64,000 nt of DNA from Vibrio sp. 14G-20 (GTDB lineage: Bacteria > Pseudomonadota > Gammaproteobacteria > Enterobacterales > Vibrionaceae), in NCBI RefSeq assembly GCF_026241515.1, contig NZ_JAPHPW010000023.1, forward strand, positions 19,726 to 83,725, given 5' to 3'. The position numbers and the translations under genes were made by a program. Positions 9,007 through 17,470 of this stretch are shown piece after piece. The stretch's first letter is position 1. Each line of letters starts with the position of its first letter. The notes under the pieces were generated by a model that made no database searches, had not been told where the DNA came from, and saw nothing but the letters and a program-made list of their open reading frames with translations.

Positions 9007-9731
9007 TTTCCAATACTCCGTGCTCTAGAGAGGGCTATTGTTGGCATAAATAGCTCTCTACTTTTTAATGGTTTGCCGCCAAGATACGGCTTTAAGGCTA
9101 TGCGTGTAAAGCGTTTTGCCGCTTTTAACTGCTCTTTAGTGATAAACCTACGTTCACTGATTGCGATAAGTTCATCGCCCATAAAAGTCAGGTTGTCTCG
9201 ACGCACCGAAGCAATGAAACCTTTCTGCTCTCGATAGCGATAAGTCATGCTCGGATCAATCGCTTCGCCAGTGCCCGCGCAGTGTAAAAAGTCGACGCCA
9301 TAACCCATAGCGGATAATAGAGCCAGCTCAAAGCGACGCAGTGCTGGCTCAGGGTTTTCATTATGAGCCAGCTCTGTTAAAGCATGAAGATAGTCGTGAA
9401 AAAGTGCAGGCATCGGTACTTCCGCCATCAGTACTCGACCAATTAACTCGTTCACATACATGCCTGAATACAGATTGATACCGGCGAGAGGAAGCCCCAA
9501 GCTAATAGCCTCAGCTTGGCGTAAGGTTTTCATCGAACCATTACCAGACCATTTAAGCAGTAGCGGCGTAAAAGGTTGTAATGCACCTTTCAAATTAGAA
9601 CGCTTGCTGCGAGCGCCTTTAGACATCAATGTCACCCGACCGAACTCTTCGCTGAAGACGTCCAAAATCAGGCTCGACTCACTGTATGGTCGACGGTGCA
9701 ACACAAAGCATCGCTGTAACCCTTCGCTCAA
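9003..9731 (-). CDS. recO: DNA repair protein RecO
   Basis: RecFOR-pathway mediator that helps load RecA on SSB-coated gaps. It has 242 residues: an N-terminal OB fold (LHRRPYSESSLILDVFSEEFGRV) and a C-terminal helical part. The usual zinc-binding cysteines of some RecO proteins are not obvious, as is common in gammaproteobacteria. It is separated from era by about 100 bases containing a terminator, so recO-pdxJ-acpS may be transcribed partly on its own. Confidence 0.93.
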   Translation of the reverse strand: MSEGLQRCFVLHRRPYSESSLILDVFSEEFGRVTLMSKGARSKRSNLKGALQPFTPLLLKWSGNGSMKTLRQAEAISLGLPLAGINLYSGMYVNELIGRVLMAEVPMPALFHDYLHALTELAHNENPEPALRRFELALLSAMGYGVDFLHCAGTGEAIDPSMTYRYREQKGFIASVRRDNLTFMGDELIAISERRFITKEQLKAAKRFTRIALKPYLGGKPLKSRELFMPTIALSRARSIGK

Positions 9732-9754
9732 TCACTTACCCTTATTACAGATAC

Positions 9755-9781
9755 AAAAAGAGAGAGTTCGCACTCTCTCTT
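9755..9781 (-). terminator. Terminator or attenuator between era and recO
   Basis: A ten-base-pair stem AAGAGAGAGT / ACTCTCTCTT has a TCGC loop, with a five-T run following on the minus strand. It lies between the era stop and the recO start, so it would end or attenuate the lepB-rnc-era transcript before recO. Confidence 0.7.
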
Positions 9782-9833
9782 GGATTTATCTTCAGTTCAA
9801 CTTTCTTAATCTCAGAAAGTGACGTTCAATATA

Positions 9834-10805
9834 TTATAGATCGTCGATGTAGCCTAACGAGCGAAGTGCACGCTCATCATCAGCCCAACCAGATTTAACC
9901 TTGACCCAAGTCTCTAGGTAAACCTTACGGCCGAATAGCTCTTCCATATCGATACGAGCTTCACGACCAATCGTTTTGATCTTCTCACCCGCTTTACCAA
10001 TCACCATCTTCTTCTGACCAGTACGTTCAACAAGAATCAAAGCATTGATGTGGAAACCATCGTTATCAGGGTTGTAATCAAAACGCTCGATTTCAACCGT
10101 TACTGAGTAAGGTAGCTCTTCGCCTGTGAATCGCATCAGTTTTTCACGGATGATTTCAGAGGCCATAAAGCGCTGTGAACGATCCGTTACGTACTCTTCA
10201 GGGAAGTGGTGCGTTGCTTTTGGTAAAGAATTACGAACGTGCTTACGCAGTACATCGATATTCTTACCTTGTTTCGCTGAGATAGGCACAACATCAAGGA
10301 AGTCCATCTTCTTAGACACTTCCATCATGTGTTGCATCACGTCGGTACGGTCTTGAACGTTGTCTACCTTGTTAATACAAAGGACTACTGGGAAATCTGT
10401 TTTTCTCAGCTTGTTCAGAACCATCTCATCGTCGTCAGTCCAGTGAGTACCGTCAACAAGAAAGAATACTAGGTTTACATCGCTCAGTGAGCTGTTTGCA
10501 GCACGGTTCATCAAGCGGTTAATTGCACGCTTTTCTTCAATATGAAGTCCAGGAGTATCAACGTAGATCGCTTGGTAATCACCTTCAGTTTCTACGCCCA
10601 TAATGCGGTGGCGTGTCGTTTGAGGTTTACGTGATGTGATCGAGATTTTCTGACCCAAAATATGGTTCAGAAGCGTCGATTTACCTACGTTTGGTCGACC
10701 GACAATAGCGATGAAGCCACAGTGTTGGTTTTCCGGTAAGCCCGTTTTTTTGCTATCAGATGAAAAGAATGCATCGATATCGAAATCTTGGTTGTTATCA
10801 GACAT
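9834..10805 (-). CDS. era: GTPase Era, 16S rRNA / 30S assembly factor
   Basis: Essential GTPase that binds the 3' end of 16S rRNA during 30S maturation. The G1 loop GRPNVGKST is at residues 36-44; DTPG (G3), NKVD (G4) and a SAK motif (G5) follow, and the C-terminal KH domain carries the IGKAGEKIKTIG-type loop. At 323 residues it is about 20 longer than E. coli Era (301), the extra being an acidic, serine-rich N-terminal tail. The start overlaps the end of rnc by 8 bases, so translation is probably coupled to rnc. Confidence 0.97.
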   Translation of the reverse strand: MSDNNQDFDIDAFFSSDSKKTGLPENQHCGFIAIVGRPNVGKSTLLNHILGQKISITSRKPQTTRHRIMGVETEGDYQAIYVDTPGLHIEEKRAINRLMNRAANSSLSDVNLVFFLVDGTHWTDDDEMVLNKLRKTDFPVVLCINKVDNVQDRTDVMQHMMEVSKKMDFLDVVPISAKQGKNIDVLRKHVRNSLPKATHHFPEEYVTDRSQRFMASEIIREKLMRFTGEELPYSVTVEIERFDYNPDNDGFHINALILVERTGQKKMVIGKAGEKIKTIGREARIDMEELFGRKVYLETWVKVKSGWADDERALRSLGYIDDL

Positions 10806-11475
10806 TGCTTAGTTGCTCTAATGCTGTTTCAGCAGCCGCTTGTTCTGCCTTGCGGCGGCTAGTGCCTTTACCGATAACAGGTTTATCCACACCTGCCACT
10901 TCACACTCAACCGTAAACTCTTGGTTGTGTGCTTCACCTTTAATATTAGTCACTGTGTAGACAGGTAGAGGATTTCTTCGACCTTGCAAAAACTCTTGAA
11001 GGCGAGTTTTCGGATCTTTTTGAGATACTCCAGGCTGAATAGCATCTAGGCGAGATTGGTACCAGCTTAAAATAATGCGGCGAACAACCTCGGTATCACT
11101 ATCTAAATAGACAGCACCGATAATCGCTTCTACTGCATCCGCTAGAATAGAATCACGACGGAAACCGCCACTCTTCAACTCACCTGGACCTAATTTTAAG
11201 TAATCTCCTAGCTCGAATTCACGACCTAGTTCTGCCAATGTATGACCACGTACTAATGTTGCGCGCATGCGGCTCATATCACCTTCGTTTACCTTAGGAA
11301 AACGGTGGTAAAGATCATCAGCGATAACAAAACTTAAAATTGAATCGCCCAGAAACTCAAGACGTTCGTTATGTTTACCTGCGGCGCTGCGGTGAGTCAG
11401 CGCCAAGTGGATAAGATCGGCATCATTAAACTGATAGCCAATCTTTCTCTCTAGTTTATCAATTGGAGAATTCAT
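10798..11475 (-). CDS. rnc: Ribonuclease III
   Basis: Double-strand-specific endoribonuclease that processes rRNA precursors and many structured mRNAs. The catalytic signature ERLEFLGDS spans residues 37-45 with D44; the second acidic cluster is in DSILADAVEAIIGAVYLD; a double-stranded RNA-binding domain occupies about 155-225. At 225 residues it matches E. coli (226). It sits in lepB-rnc-era with 26 bases to lepB and an overlap with era. In E. coli this operon is autoregulated by RNase III cleavage of its leader; the hairpin after lepA is a possible counterpart here. Confidence 0.97.
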   Translation of the reverse strand: MNSPIDKLERKIGYQFNDADLIHLALTHRSAAGKHNERLEFLGDSILSFVIADDLYHRFPKVNEGDMSRMRATLVRGHTLAELGREFELGDYLKLGPGELKSGGFRRDSILADAVEAIIGAVYLDSDTEVVRRIILSWYQSRLDAIQPGVSQKDPKTRLQEFLQGRRNPLPVYTVTNIKGEAHNQEFTVECEVAGVDKPVIGKGTSRRKAEQAAAETALEQLSNV

Positions 11476-11501
11476 GCTCTCTCGATGTGTTATGTGATCG
11501 A

Positions 11502-12398
11502 TTAATGAATCCCACCGATGCGATTAAAACGCACACCAGTAGGAATCCATGTTGGAAGTATACTGTCTGAACCACGTTCGAATTCGAAGCTGATCCAAAT
11601 AGCAACGGCCTTACCAACAAGGTTTGCTTCAGGGACAAAGCCCCAGTAACGGCTATCGGCACTGTTATCACGGTTATCACCCATCACAAAGTACTGGCCT
11701 TCTGGAACGACCCATTCGTTAACACCATTGCGAGGCTGATACGCTTGCACACGATCACGGCGTAATGGGTTAACTAAAATCTGGTGCTCTGCGTCTCCAA
11801 GCTGTTCGTTCAGCTGAATCAGAGGCACACCATCTTGAATAAATTGGCTCTCTTCAACATTACTTAGTTTCACTGGTTCACAGCTACTTGTACCCTTCGC
11901 CTGAATACAGATCTCTTTACGAGAGCTGTAGCGAATGGTGTCGCCTGGCATACCTACAACACGCTTGATGTAGTCGATATTAGGCTGAGGTGGGTACTTA
12001 AATACGATTGAATCACCGCGTTCTGGCTTACCTGTTTCTACCAATTGAGTGCGCCATACCGGGTCTTTTAGACCATAAGCGTACTTTTCTACCAAGATGA
12101 AATCACCAACCAATAGTGTTGGCATCATCGAGCCAGATGGGATTTGAAACGGTTCATAGATAAATGAACGCAAGATCAAAACAAATGCAATTACCGGGAA
12201 AATGGACACACTGTTCTCAACCCACCAAGGCTGAGCCATAACTTTTGCGCTAGTTTCAGCGTCTAGGCCATTCGATTGTGCTTCAACGTCAGCAAGTTTT
12301 TGCTGGCGCTTCTTCGCCCACACAAACTTTTCCAACGCCCATACAATGCCGGTCACTAGAGTTACGATCACTAAGATAAGCGAAAATGTATTAGCCAT
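11502..12398 (-). CDS. lepB: Signal peptidase I (leader peptidase)
   Basis: Inner-membrane serine protease that removes Sec and Tat signal peptides on the periplasmic side. The Ser/Lys dyad is S90 (QIPSGSMMPT) and K145 (DYIKRVVGM), nearly the same numbering as E. coli S91/K146. The signatures GDSIVFKYP and MGDNRDNSADSRYWG are present. Two N-terminal membrane segments lie near residues 5-22 and 63-80. At 298 residues it is slightly shorter than E. coli LepB (324). It follows lepA after a 97-base gap with a large hairpin. Confidence 0.97.
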   Translation of the reverse strand: MANTFSLILVIVTLVTGIVWALEKFVWAKKRQQKLADVEAQSNGLDAETSAKVMAQPWWVENSVSIFPVIAFVLILRSFIYEPFQIPSGSMMPTLLVGDFILVEKYAYGLKDPVWRTQLVETGKPERGDSIVFKYPPQPNIDYIKRVVGMPGDTIRYSSRKEICIQAKGTSSCEPVKLSNVEESQFIQDGVPLIQLNEQLGDAEHQILVNPLRRDRVQAYQPRNGVNEWVVPEGQYFVMGDNRDNSADSRYWGFVPEANLVGKAVAIWISFEFERGSDSILPTWIPTGVRFNRIGGIH

Positions 12399-12431
12399 TG
12401 ATATCCCTTAAATTTCATTTCTTTAAAAATA

Positions 12432-12478
12432 ACGAAAGTGAAAGAATAGCGAGCTACTCTTCCACTTTCAATTATTCG
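12432..12478 (-). promoter_or_regulatory. Long hairpin in the lepA-lepB gap
   Basis: GAAAGTGAAAGAATA pairs with TACTCTTCCACTTTC over about 15 base pairs with G-U pairs, loop near AGCGAGC. On the minus strand it is followed within a few bases by ATTTTTA. It could act as a weak terminator, a stabilising structure, or an RNase III site in the lepB-rnc-era leader. This is inference from structure only. Confidence 0.4.
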
Positions 12479-12495
12479 TTTATCGTTGGATAAAG

Positions 12496-14289
12496 TTAAT
12501 CTTTTCCAACGTGAAGGATTGCAAGGAAAGCTTCTTGAGGCAGTTCAACGTTACCGATCTGCTTCATACGCTTCTTACCTTCTTTTTGTTTCTTAAGAAG
12601 TTTCTTCTTACGACTGATATCACCACCGTAACATTTTGCGATTACGTTCTTACGCAGTTGTTTCACTGTAGAACGAGCAATGATGTGGTTACCAATCGCT
12701 GCTTGAATCGCGATATCGAACATCTGACGAGGGATGAATTCTTTCATCTTCTCTACCAGTAGACGACCACGAGACTGAGCAATATCTTTGTGCGTAATGA
12801 TCGCTAGTGCATCAACCGTTTCGCCATTCAATAATACGTCTACACGTACCATGTTTGATGGCTCGTAGCGCTGGAAGTTGTAATCCAATGATGCGTAACC
12901 GCGAGACGTTGACTTCAGACGGTCGAAGAAATCTAGAACTACTTCGGCCATAGGAAGGTCGTACGTTACAGCAACTTGGTTACCGTGGTAAACCATGTCT
13001 ACTTGTACGCCACGCTTCTCAACACACAGTGTAATTACGTTACCTAGGTAGTCCGAAGGTACTAAAATATTACAGCGTGCAATTGGTTCACGAATTTCTT
13101 CTAGGTCATTAACCGCTGGCAGTTTAGCTGGGCTATCAACGTACAGAACTGTTTTATCTGTTTTTACAACTTCATACACTACTGTTGGTGCAGTCGTGAT
13201 CAGGTCTAGGTCGTATTCACGCTCTAGACGCTCTTGGATGATCTCCATGTGAAGCATTCCTAAGAAGCCACAACGGAAACCAAAACCAAGTGCTGCTGAA
13301 CTTTCTGGTTCAAAGAACAGTGATGCATCGTTCAGGCTTAGTTTGCCTAACGCGTCACGGAAGTTTTCGTAGTCATCAGATGATACAGGGAATAGACCTG
13401 CGTATACCTGAGGCTTCACTTTTTGGAAACCAGGTAGACGTTCAGTGCTGCCGCCTTTTGCAAGCGTCAACGTATCACCAACTGGTGCACCTAGGATGTC
13501 TTTAATACCACAAACAACCCAACCAACTTCGCCAGTATTTAGCTCTGCCGTGTCGATTTGCTTAGGCGTGAAGATACCTAGACGGTCAACACCCCATACT
13601 TGGTCTGTCGACATTACTTTGATCTTGTCGTTCTTCTTCAGCTTACCGTTCTTGATACGAACCAAAGAAACAACGCCTAAGTAGTTATCGAACCAAGAGT
13701 CGATGATCAGTGCTTGTAGCGGCGCTTCTGGATCACCTTCTGGTGGTGGGATAGCAGTTACGATGTTTTCAAGAACGTCGTCAACACCGATACCTGTTTT
13801 CGCAGAACAGCGAGTCGCTTCCATCGCATCAATGCCAACGATCTCTTCGATTTCTTCAGCAACACGTTCTGGTTCAGCTGCAGGTAAGTCAATCTTGTTC
13901 AAGATTGGCACTACTTCCAGTTCCATTTCGATTGCTGTGTAACAGTTTGCTAGAGTTTGTGCTTCAACACCTTGGCCAGCATCCACTACAAGTAGTGCGC
14001 CTTCACAAGCCGCTAGAGAACGAGATACTTCGTAAGAGAAGTCTACGTGTCCAGGAGTGTCGATAAAGTTAAGTTGGTAAGTTTCACCATCTTTAGCTTT
14101 GTAATCTAAAGTCACACTCTGCGCTTTAATTGTAATACCACGCTCGCGTTCTATATCCATAGAATCGAGGACTTGAGCTGCCATCTCACGTTCACTTAAT
14201 CCTCCACAAACTTGGATTAAGCGGTCAGAAAGGGTCGACTTACCGTGGTCGATGTGGGCGATAATCGAAAAATTACGAATGTGCTTCAT
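12496..14289 (-). CDS. lepA: Elongation factor 4 (LepA), back-translocating GTPase
   Basis: Ribosome-binding translational GTPase that remodels stalled or mis-translocated ribosomes and affects 30S biogenesis. The P-loop AHIDHGKST is at residues 11-19, the G3 motif DTPGHVDF follows, then NKIDLP, EF-G-like domains II, III and V, and the LepA-specific C-terminal domain with the basic KKKLLKKQKEGKKRMK stretch. At 597 residues it matches E. coli (599). It lies between rseC and lepB in the classic order; 137 bases separate it from rseC, including a hairpin at about 14329-14367 (GCCGC / GCGGC). Confidence 0.98.
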   Translation of the reverse strand: MKHIRNFSIIAHIDHGKSTLSDRLIQVCGGLSEREMAAQVLDSMDIERERGITIKAQSVTLDYKAKDGETYQLNFIDTPGHVDFSYEVSRSLAACEGALLVVDAGQGVEAQTLANCYTAIEMELEVVPILNKIDLPAAEPERVAEEIEEIVGIDAMEATRCSAKTGIGVDDVLENIVTAIPPPEGDPEAPLQALIIDSWFDNYLGVVSLVRIKNGKLKKNDKIKVMSTDQVWGVDRLGIFTPKQIDTAELNTGEVGWVVCGIKDILGAPVGDTLTLAKGGSTERLPGFQKVKPQVYAGLFPVSSDDYENFRDALGKLSLNDASLFFEPESSAALGFGFRCGFLGMLHMEIIQERLEREYDLDLITTAPTVVYEVVKTDKTVLYVDSPAKLPAVNDLEEIREPIARCNILVPSDYLGNVITLCVEKRGVQVDMVYHGNQVAVTYDLPMAEVVLDFFDRLKSTSRGYASLDYNFQRYEPSNMVRVDVLLNGETVDALAIITHKDIAQSRGRLLVEKMKEFIPRQMFDIAIQAAIGNHIIARSTVKQLRKNVIAKCYGGDISRKKKLLKKQKEGKKRMKQIGNVELPQEAFLAILHVGKD

Positions 14290-14426
14290 AGGCTTGGTGT
14301 GACTAAACTCTTTGAATAGGGATAATAAGAAAGCCGCGACGCGTCCAATCTACAGTCAGCATTGGTGGCGGCATTTCAATCAAGTTGGCAGATTCTACCC
14401 AATTTAAGGGCAAGAAGCATCATAAA

Positions 14427-14897
14427 TTAGACGAGAGACTCACCTAGGATTCGAATCAAGACGACTTCTTGCTTGGATTTGTCTTCCATGGGTTTGGCTA
14501 ACCGCTTCGCTAAGGCAATCCCACCAGCAGTAAACAGCGCTGCACTTAAGATAACAATGCCCTCGCCCCCTTGGAGTAAGGGTTGTAACAAGAGTTGTCC
14601 AAAACCAGCACCAATCATCAACATGAAAAGTGGGATGAGATAAACAATGGCTGCCGATTGAAGTAGGCTTTTTTCTGGAAAGCCAATTTCTACGATTTGT
14701 CCTGCTTTGACTAAGCTTTTGGTTTTAAGCTGCCAAAACAAAGATTTATTACCAACAGCCTTAGTCACAATGCCCGTGCCGCAGCTTTTTTGAGAAGAGC
14801 AACTGCTACAACTGGTTTGCTGTTCACAGCTCAGTTGAACAAAGTATTGCTTACCTTTTTGTTCAACCGAGCTAACGGTCGCCAGCGCGGTCATCAT
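14427..14897 (-). CDS. rseC: Sigma-E regulator RseC
   Basis: Small inner-membrane protein of the rpoE operon, a modest positive modulator of sigma-E activity. The 156 residues carry four clustered cysteines (CEQQTSCSSCSSQKSC, about residues 24-39) of the kind found in the RseC/MucC family, and two membrane segments (about 79-98 and 105-125). Its ATG overlaps the rseB stop codon (ATGA), a sign of tight coupling. It is the last gene of rpoE-rseA-rseB-rseC. Confidence 0.94.
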   Translation of the reverse strand: MMTALATVSSVEQKGKQYFVQLSCEQQTSCSSCSSQKSCGTGIVTKAVGNKSLFWQLKTKSLVKAGQIVEIGFPEKSLLQSAAIVYLIPLFMLMIGAGFGQLLLQPLLQGGEGIVILSAALFTAGGIALAKRLAKPMEDKSKQEVVLIRILGESLV

Positions 14898-15856
14898 TGC
14901 GCTTGTACCGATTTATTGAATGTAACTGACTGAGCAATACGTTTCGCAGTTTCTGGCGGAATGTCACCAACCACAGAGATCTCTTTGTTGCCAATCACTA
15001 AGCTGTGCAAGGTTCTACGCCCTTGACGCACTAGCTGCCCTTTCAATGAATGTTCGTCTTTTTCAGCGATATAAACCGAAAAGCTAAACAGTCCATCACT
15101 GAAAAGCTGACTTTCAACCATTTTATCGGTCGCAGCCATTTGATAGCGGCTAAGCTCTTTTGACTTAAACCCTTCAGGAATCCAAGAGGCTTGCCAGTTG
15201 GTTTCACTCACTAAGCCTTCCGGTAATGATAAAACTTTCGGCAATTGAGCTTGGTTCAAGCCACCCATCGCCTCAGCAATCTTATCGTTCACCACGTAAG
15301 AGATGGTGCGGTACTGTTCAAGCACTTCACCATCACGGTCCAAAAGGTCGGCACGCAAAGGAAGACTCGTTTTTTCGTCTACCCAAACCACGTAAGAATA
15401 GCGAAGGCCATCTTTCGGCACGACACGTAGCACTTGAGTGGTGCTGCCCGCTTCACGAGAGCGCCCAACTTTCACAAAGTCGTAGTACTGATTTAGGGAC
15501 TCAATATCTCGATTAATCATCGGAATAACAGGTGCAACCATGCTGCCTGACTGAATCGTAAATGGCTCTGTACCCGGTTCGATGTAGCTAACTTCGTTGC
15601 CACGTCGAATGACTTCACGAACAGGGCCACTTAGGTAAACAAGGTGTGCAAGCTGTTGGTCGTCTTTAACCGCATGGCGATAAACAAGAGGTTCGATACT
15701 GCTCTTCTTTATCAAAATGTAGGAGAGTTCGTAATTTAGATGCTGACTGGCCTCGTTCATTTGATGCAACAAGACCTTTGCAGTGGTTTCCCCTGCAAAG
15801 GCTGTTGGAGACATCAAGCTGAACAGTGTCAGTGCACTGACCAGGATTTTCTTCAT
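14894..15856 (-). CDS. rseB: Periplasmic sigma-E regulator RseB
   Basis: Periplasmic protein that binds RseA and protects it from DegS cleavage until off-pathway lipopolysaccharide is sensed. It has 320 residues. A signal peptide MKKILVSALTLFSLMSPTAFA is followed by the two-domain MucB/RseB fold. The start overlaps the rseA stop by 4 bases and the end overlaps rseC, so three rse genes are translationally coupled. Confidence 0.95.
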   Translation of the reverse strand: MKKILVSALTLFSLMSPTAFAGETTAKVLLHQMNEASQHLNYELSYILIKKSSIEPLVYRHAVKDDQQLAHLVYLSGPVREVIRRGNEVSYIEPGTEPFTIQSGSMVAPVIPMINRDIESLNQYYDFVKVGRSREAGSTTQVLRVVPKDGLRYSYVVWVDEKTSLPLRADLLDRDGEVLEQYRTISYVVNDKIAEAMGGLNQAQLPKVLSLPEGLVSETNWQASWIPEGFKSKELSRYQMAATDKMVESQLFSDGLFSFSVYIAEKDEHSLKGQLVRQGRRTLHSLVIGNKEISVVGDIPPETAKRIAQSVTFNKSVQAQ

Positions 15857-16476
15857 TCAATGTCCGATTCTAGATGTGTATCTTGCATTGGCGATGCATC
15901 ACTGTTTAATCTTAGCTGCAGCTCATAATCTTCTAGCATTGCATGAACGCGTTTGCGCTGCTCTTGCAAGTTAGCTTCAGATGCTGGCTTCTCAACAGAG
16001 TCACGCGTTAAGCTTACAGGTTCTGCAGAACCGGCAAATGGAATCGTCTGGAGTACAGGCAACTGCTCTGGTGCTGCAGGGTCGCTGCCACCATATTGTT
16101 GAACACCTAATACAACGGCTAATGAAACACACGCTGCCACGGCAACTTGTCCAAACTGTTGTAACCACGCCGGAAGCTGACGCTTCGCTTGCTGAGGTTT
16201 TGGCTGCTCTTCAATTGGAGCAACAGTAGGTTCAACATTCACTTGGTGCAGGTTCGACATTGAACCATGTGCAGGCTCGTTCTCAAGCGCTGCCGCTACA
16301 CTATTAGCAATGTTCCACTCTGGAGTTTCTGGCGCATCCCCACGCATAACATCACCAATTAAATGGTAACTCTGCCAGGTATCCATGCTTTCTTGATCGG
16401 ATTCAAGATCTACAATGAGAGCTTTATCGATCGTTTCACCATCCATGAGTGCCGAAAGCTTTTCTTTATCAGCCAT
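15853..16476 (-). CDS. rseA: Anti-sigma-E factor RseA
   Basis: Single-pass inner-membrane protein that sequesters sigma-E; envelope stress triggers its stepwise cleavage by DegS and RseP. The 207 residues comprise an N-terminal cytoplasmic sigma-binding domain (MADKEKLSALMDGE onward), one membrane segment at about 110-125 (VAVAACVSLAVVLGV), and a periplasmic tail. Another in-frame ATG is 12 bases upstream, but GGTGA lies correctly before the chosen start and MADKEKLSALMDGE is the conserved N-terminus. It is 26 bases downstream of rpoE. Confidence 0.95.
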   Translation of the reverse strand: MADKEKLSALMDGETIDKALIVDLESDQESMDTWQSYHLIGDVMRGDAPETPEWNIANSVAAALENEPAHGSMSNLHQVNVEPTVAPIEEQPKPQQAKRQLPAWLQQFGQVAVAACVSLAVVLGVQQYGGSDPAAPEQLPVLQTIPFAGSAEPVSLTRDSVEKPASEANLQEQRKRVHAMLEDYELQLRLNSDASPMQDTHLESDIE

Positions 16477-16502
16477 TATTTTCACCATAATTATTACAAG
16501 TT

Positions 16503-17081
16503 CTAGCGTTGTAAAAGAGGTTTAATTTTCTTTTCCACCGCTTCACGAGCTCGGAAAATACGCGAACGTACGGTTCCTACAGGGCAATCCATTACTTCTG
16601 CAATCTCTTCGTAGCTCAAACCTTCGAGCTCTCGCAACGTCATTGCAGTTTTTAAGTCTTCTGGTAGCGCTTCAATCGCTCCAAAAACGACTTGTTTCAA
16701 TTCTTTTGACAGCGTTAAGTTCTCAGGGTTCGATATTTCTTTTAACGCGCTGCCTGTTTCGTAATATTCTGCATCTTCTGCATCTACATCTGTTGCTGGC
16801 GGCCTACGGCTTTGGGCAACGATATGATTTTTAGCGGTGTTCACGGCAATTCGGTACAACCATGTATAGAAGGCACTCTCGCCACGAAAGTTAGGTATCG
16901 CGCGGTAAGCTTTAATAAAAGCTTCTTGTGCTACATCAGGTACATCACCGGAATTATTCACGTATCGAGAGATAAGATTACAAACTTTGTTTTGATACTT
17001 AACCACTAGTAAGTTAAATGCCTGCTTATCTCCACTCTGAACTCGCTCAATCAACACTTGATCGGTTAGCTGCTCGTTCAT
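16503..17081 (-). CDS. rpoE: Extracytoplasmic stress sigma factor sigma-E
   Basis: ECF sigma factor for envelope stress. The 192 residues from MNEQLTDQVLIERV contain region 2 (KAYRAIPNFRGESAFYTWLYRIA) and region 4 (LRELEGLSYEEIAEVMDCPVGTVRSRIFRARE). The reading frame stays open 39 bases further upstream, but that extension lacks similarity to known sigma-E, and AGGAGT precedes the ATG at 17081. It leads the rpoE-rseA-rseB-rseC operon and is preceded by a sigma-E-type promoter, which implies autoregulation. Confidence 0.97.
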   Translation of the reverse strand: MNEQLTDQVLIERVQSGDKQAFNLLVVKYQNKVCNLISRYVNNSGDVPDVAQEAFIKAYRAIPNFRGESAFYTWLYRIAVNTAKNHIVAQSRRPPATDVDAEDAEYYETGSALKEISNPENLTLSKELKQVVFGAIEALPEDLKTAMTLRELEGLSYEEIAEVMDCPVGTVRSRIFRAREAVEKKIKPLLQR

Positions 17082-17470
17082 TCGAGCGGGTACTCCTATT
17101 GTTATAACCCTCACCTTCACAGATATGGGTACTAATTATGCGAAATGTAGTATTGACACCACCGTCTACAAGAGCACTATTGTGACTAAGCCAAATACCG
17201 AAAGTTCCAACTTTCTTAAAATTATTTGCCATTATTGTTTCACAATGTGATGTAATAAAAATAGCTATCCCTATCAATTTGGGGAAACTTGAGCAAAAGC
17301 AATGGTATTGAGCAATTAAATATTTCTAGATAGCTGTCTATATATTGATTTTGCATAGCGTTTAAGGATGACTCTGGAGAGATTATAACAGTCTTAGCCA
17401 AACTCCTAAAACAAGACAAAGTCAATTGAGAGTGGACAACTCGACTATAGCCCGGGATTTAATAAGTTTT
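17082..17470. other. rpoE / nadB divergent intergenic region
   Basis: A 389-base gap between divergent genes. It holds the sigma-E-type promoter of rpoE; the rest is AT-rich and must include the nadB promoter. I cannot single that out with confidence. The open frames here have no recognisable product. Confidence 0.6.
17181..17208 (-). promoter_or_regulatory. Predicted sigma-E promoter of the rpoE operon
   Basis: On the minus strand GGAACTTT (17208-17201) is followed, with a 15-base spacer after GGAACTT, by GTCACA (17186-17181). This is close to the sigma-E consensus GGAACTT-N15-GTCTAA. The predicted start would leave a leader of roughly 90 bases before rpoE. Confidence 0.6.

Noticed and set aside
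9460..9822. 120-residue plus-strand ORF across recO and the era-recO gap
   Set aside because: It is antisense to recO and contains the terminator stem; no domain is visible.
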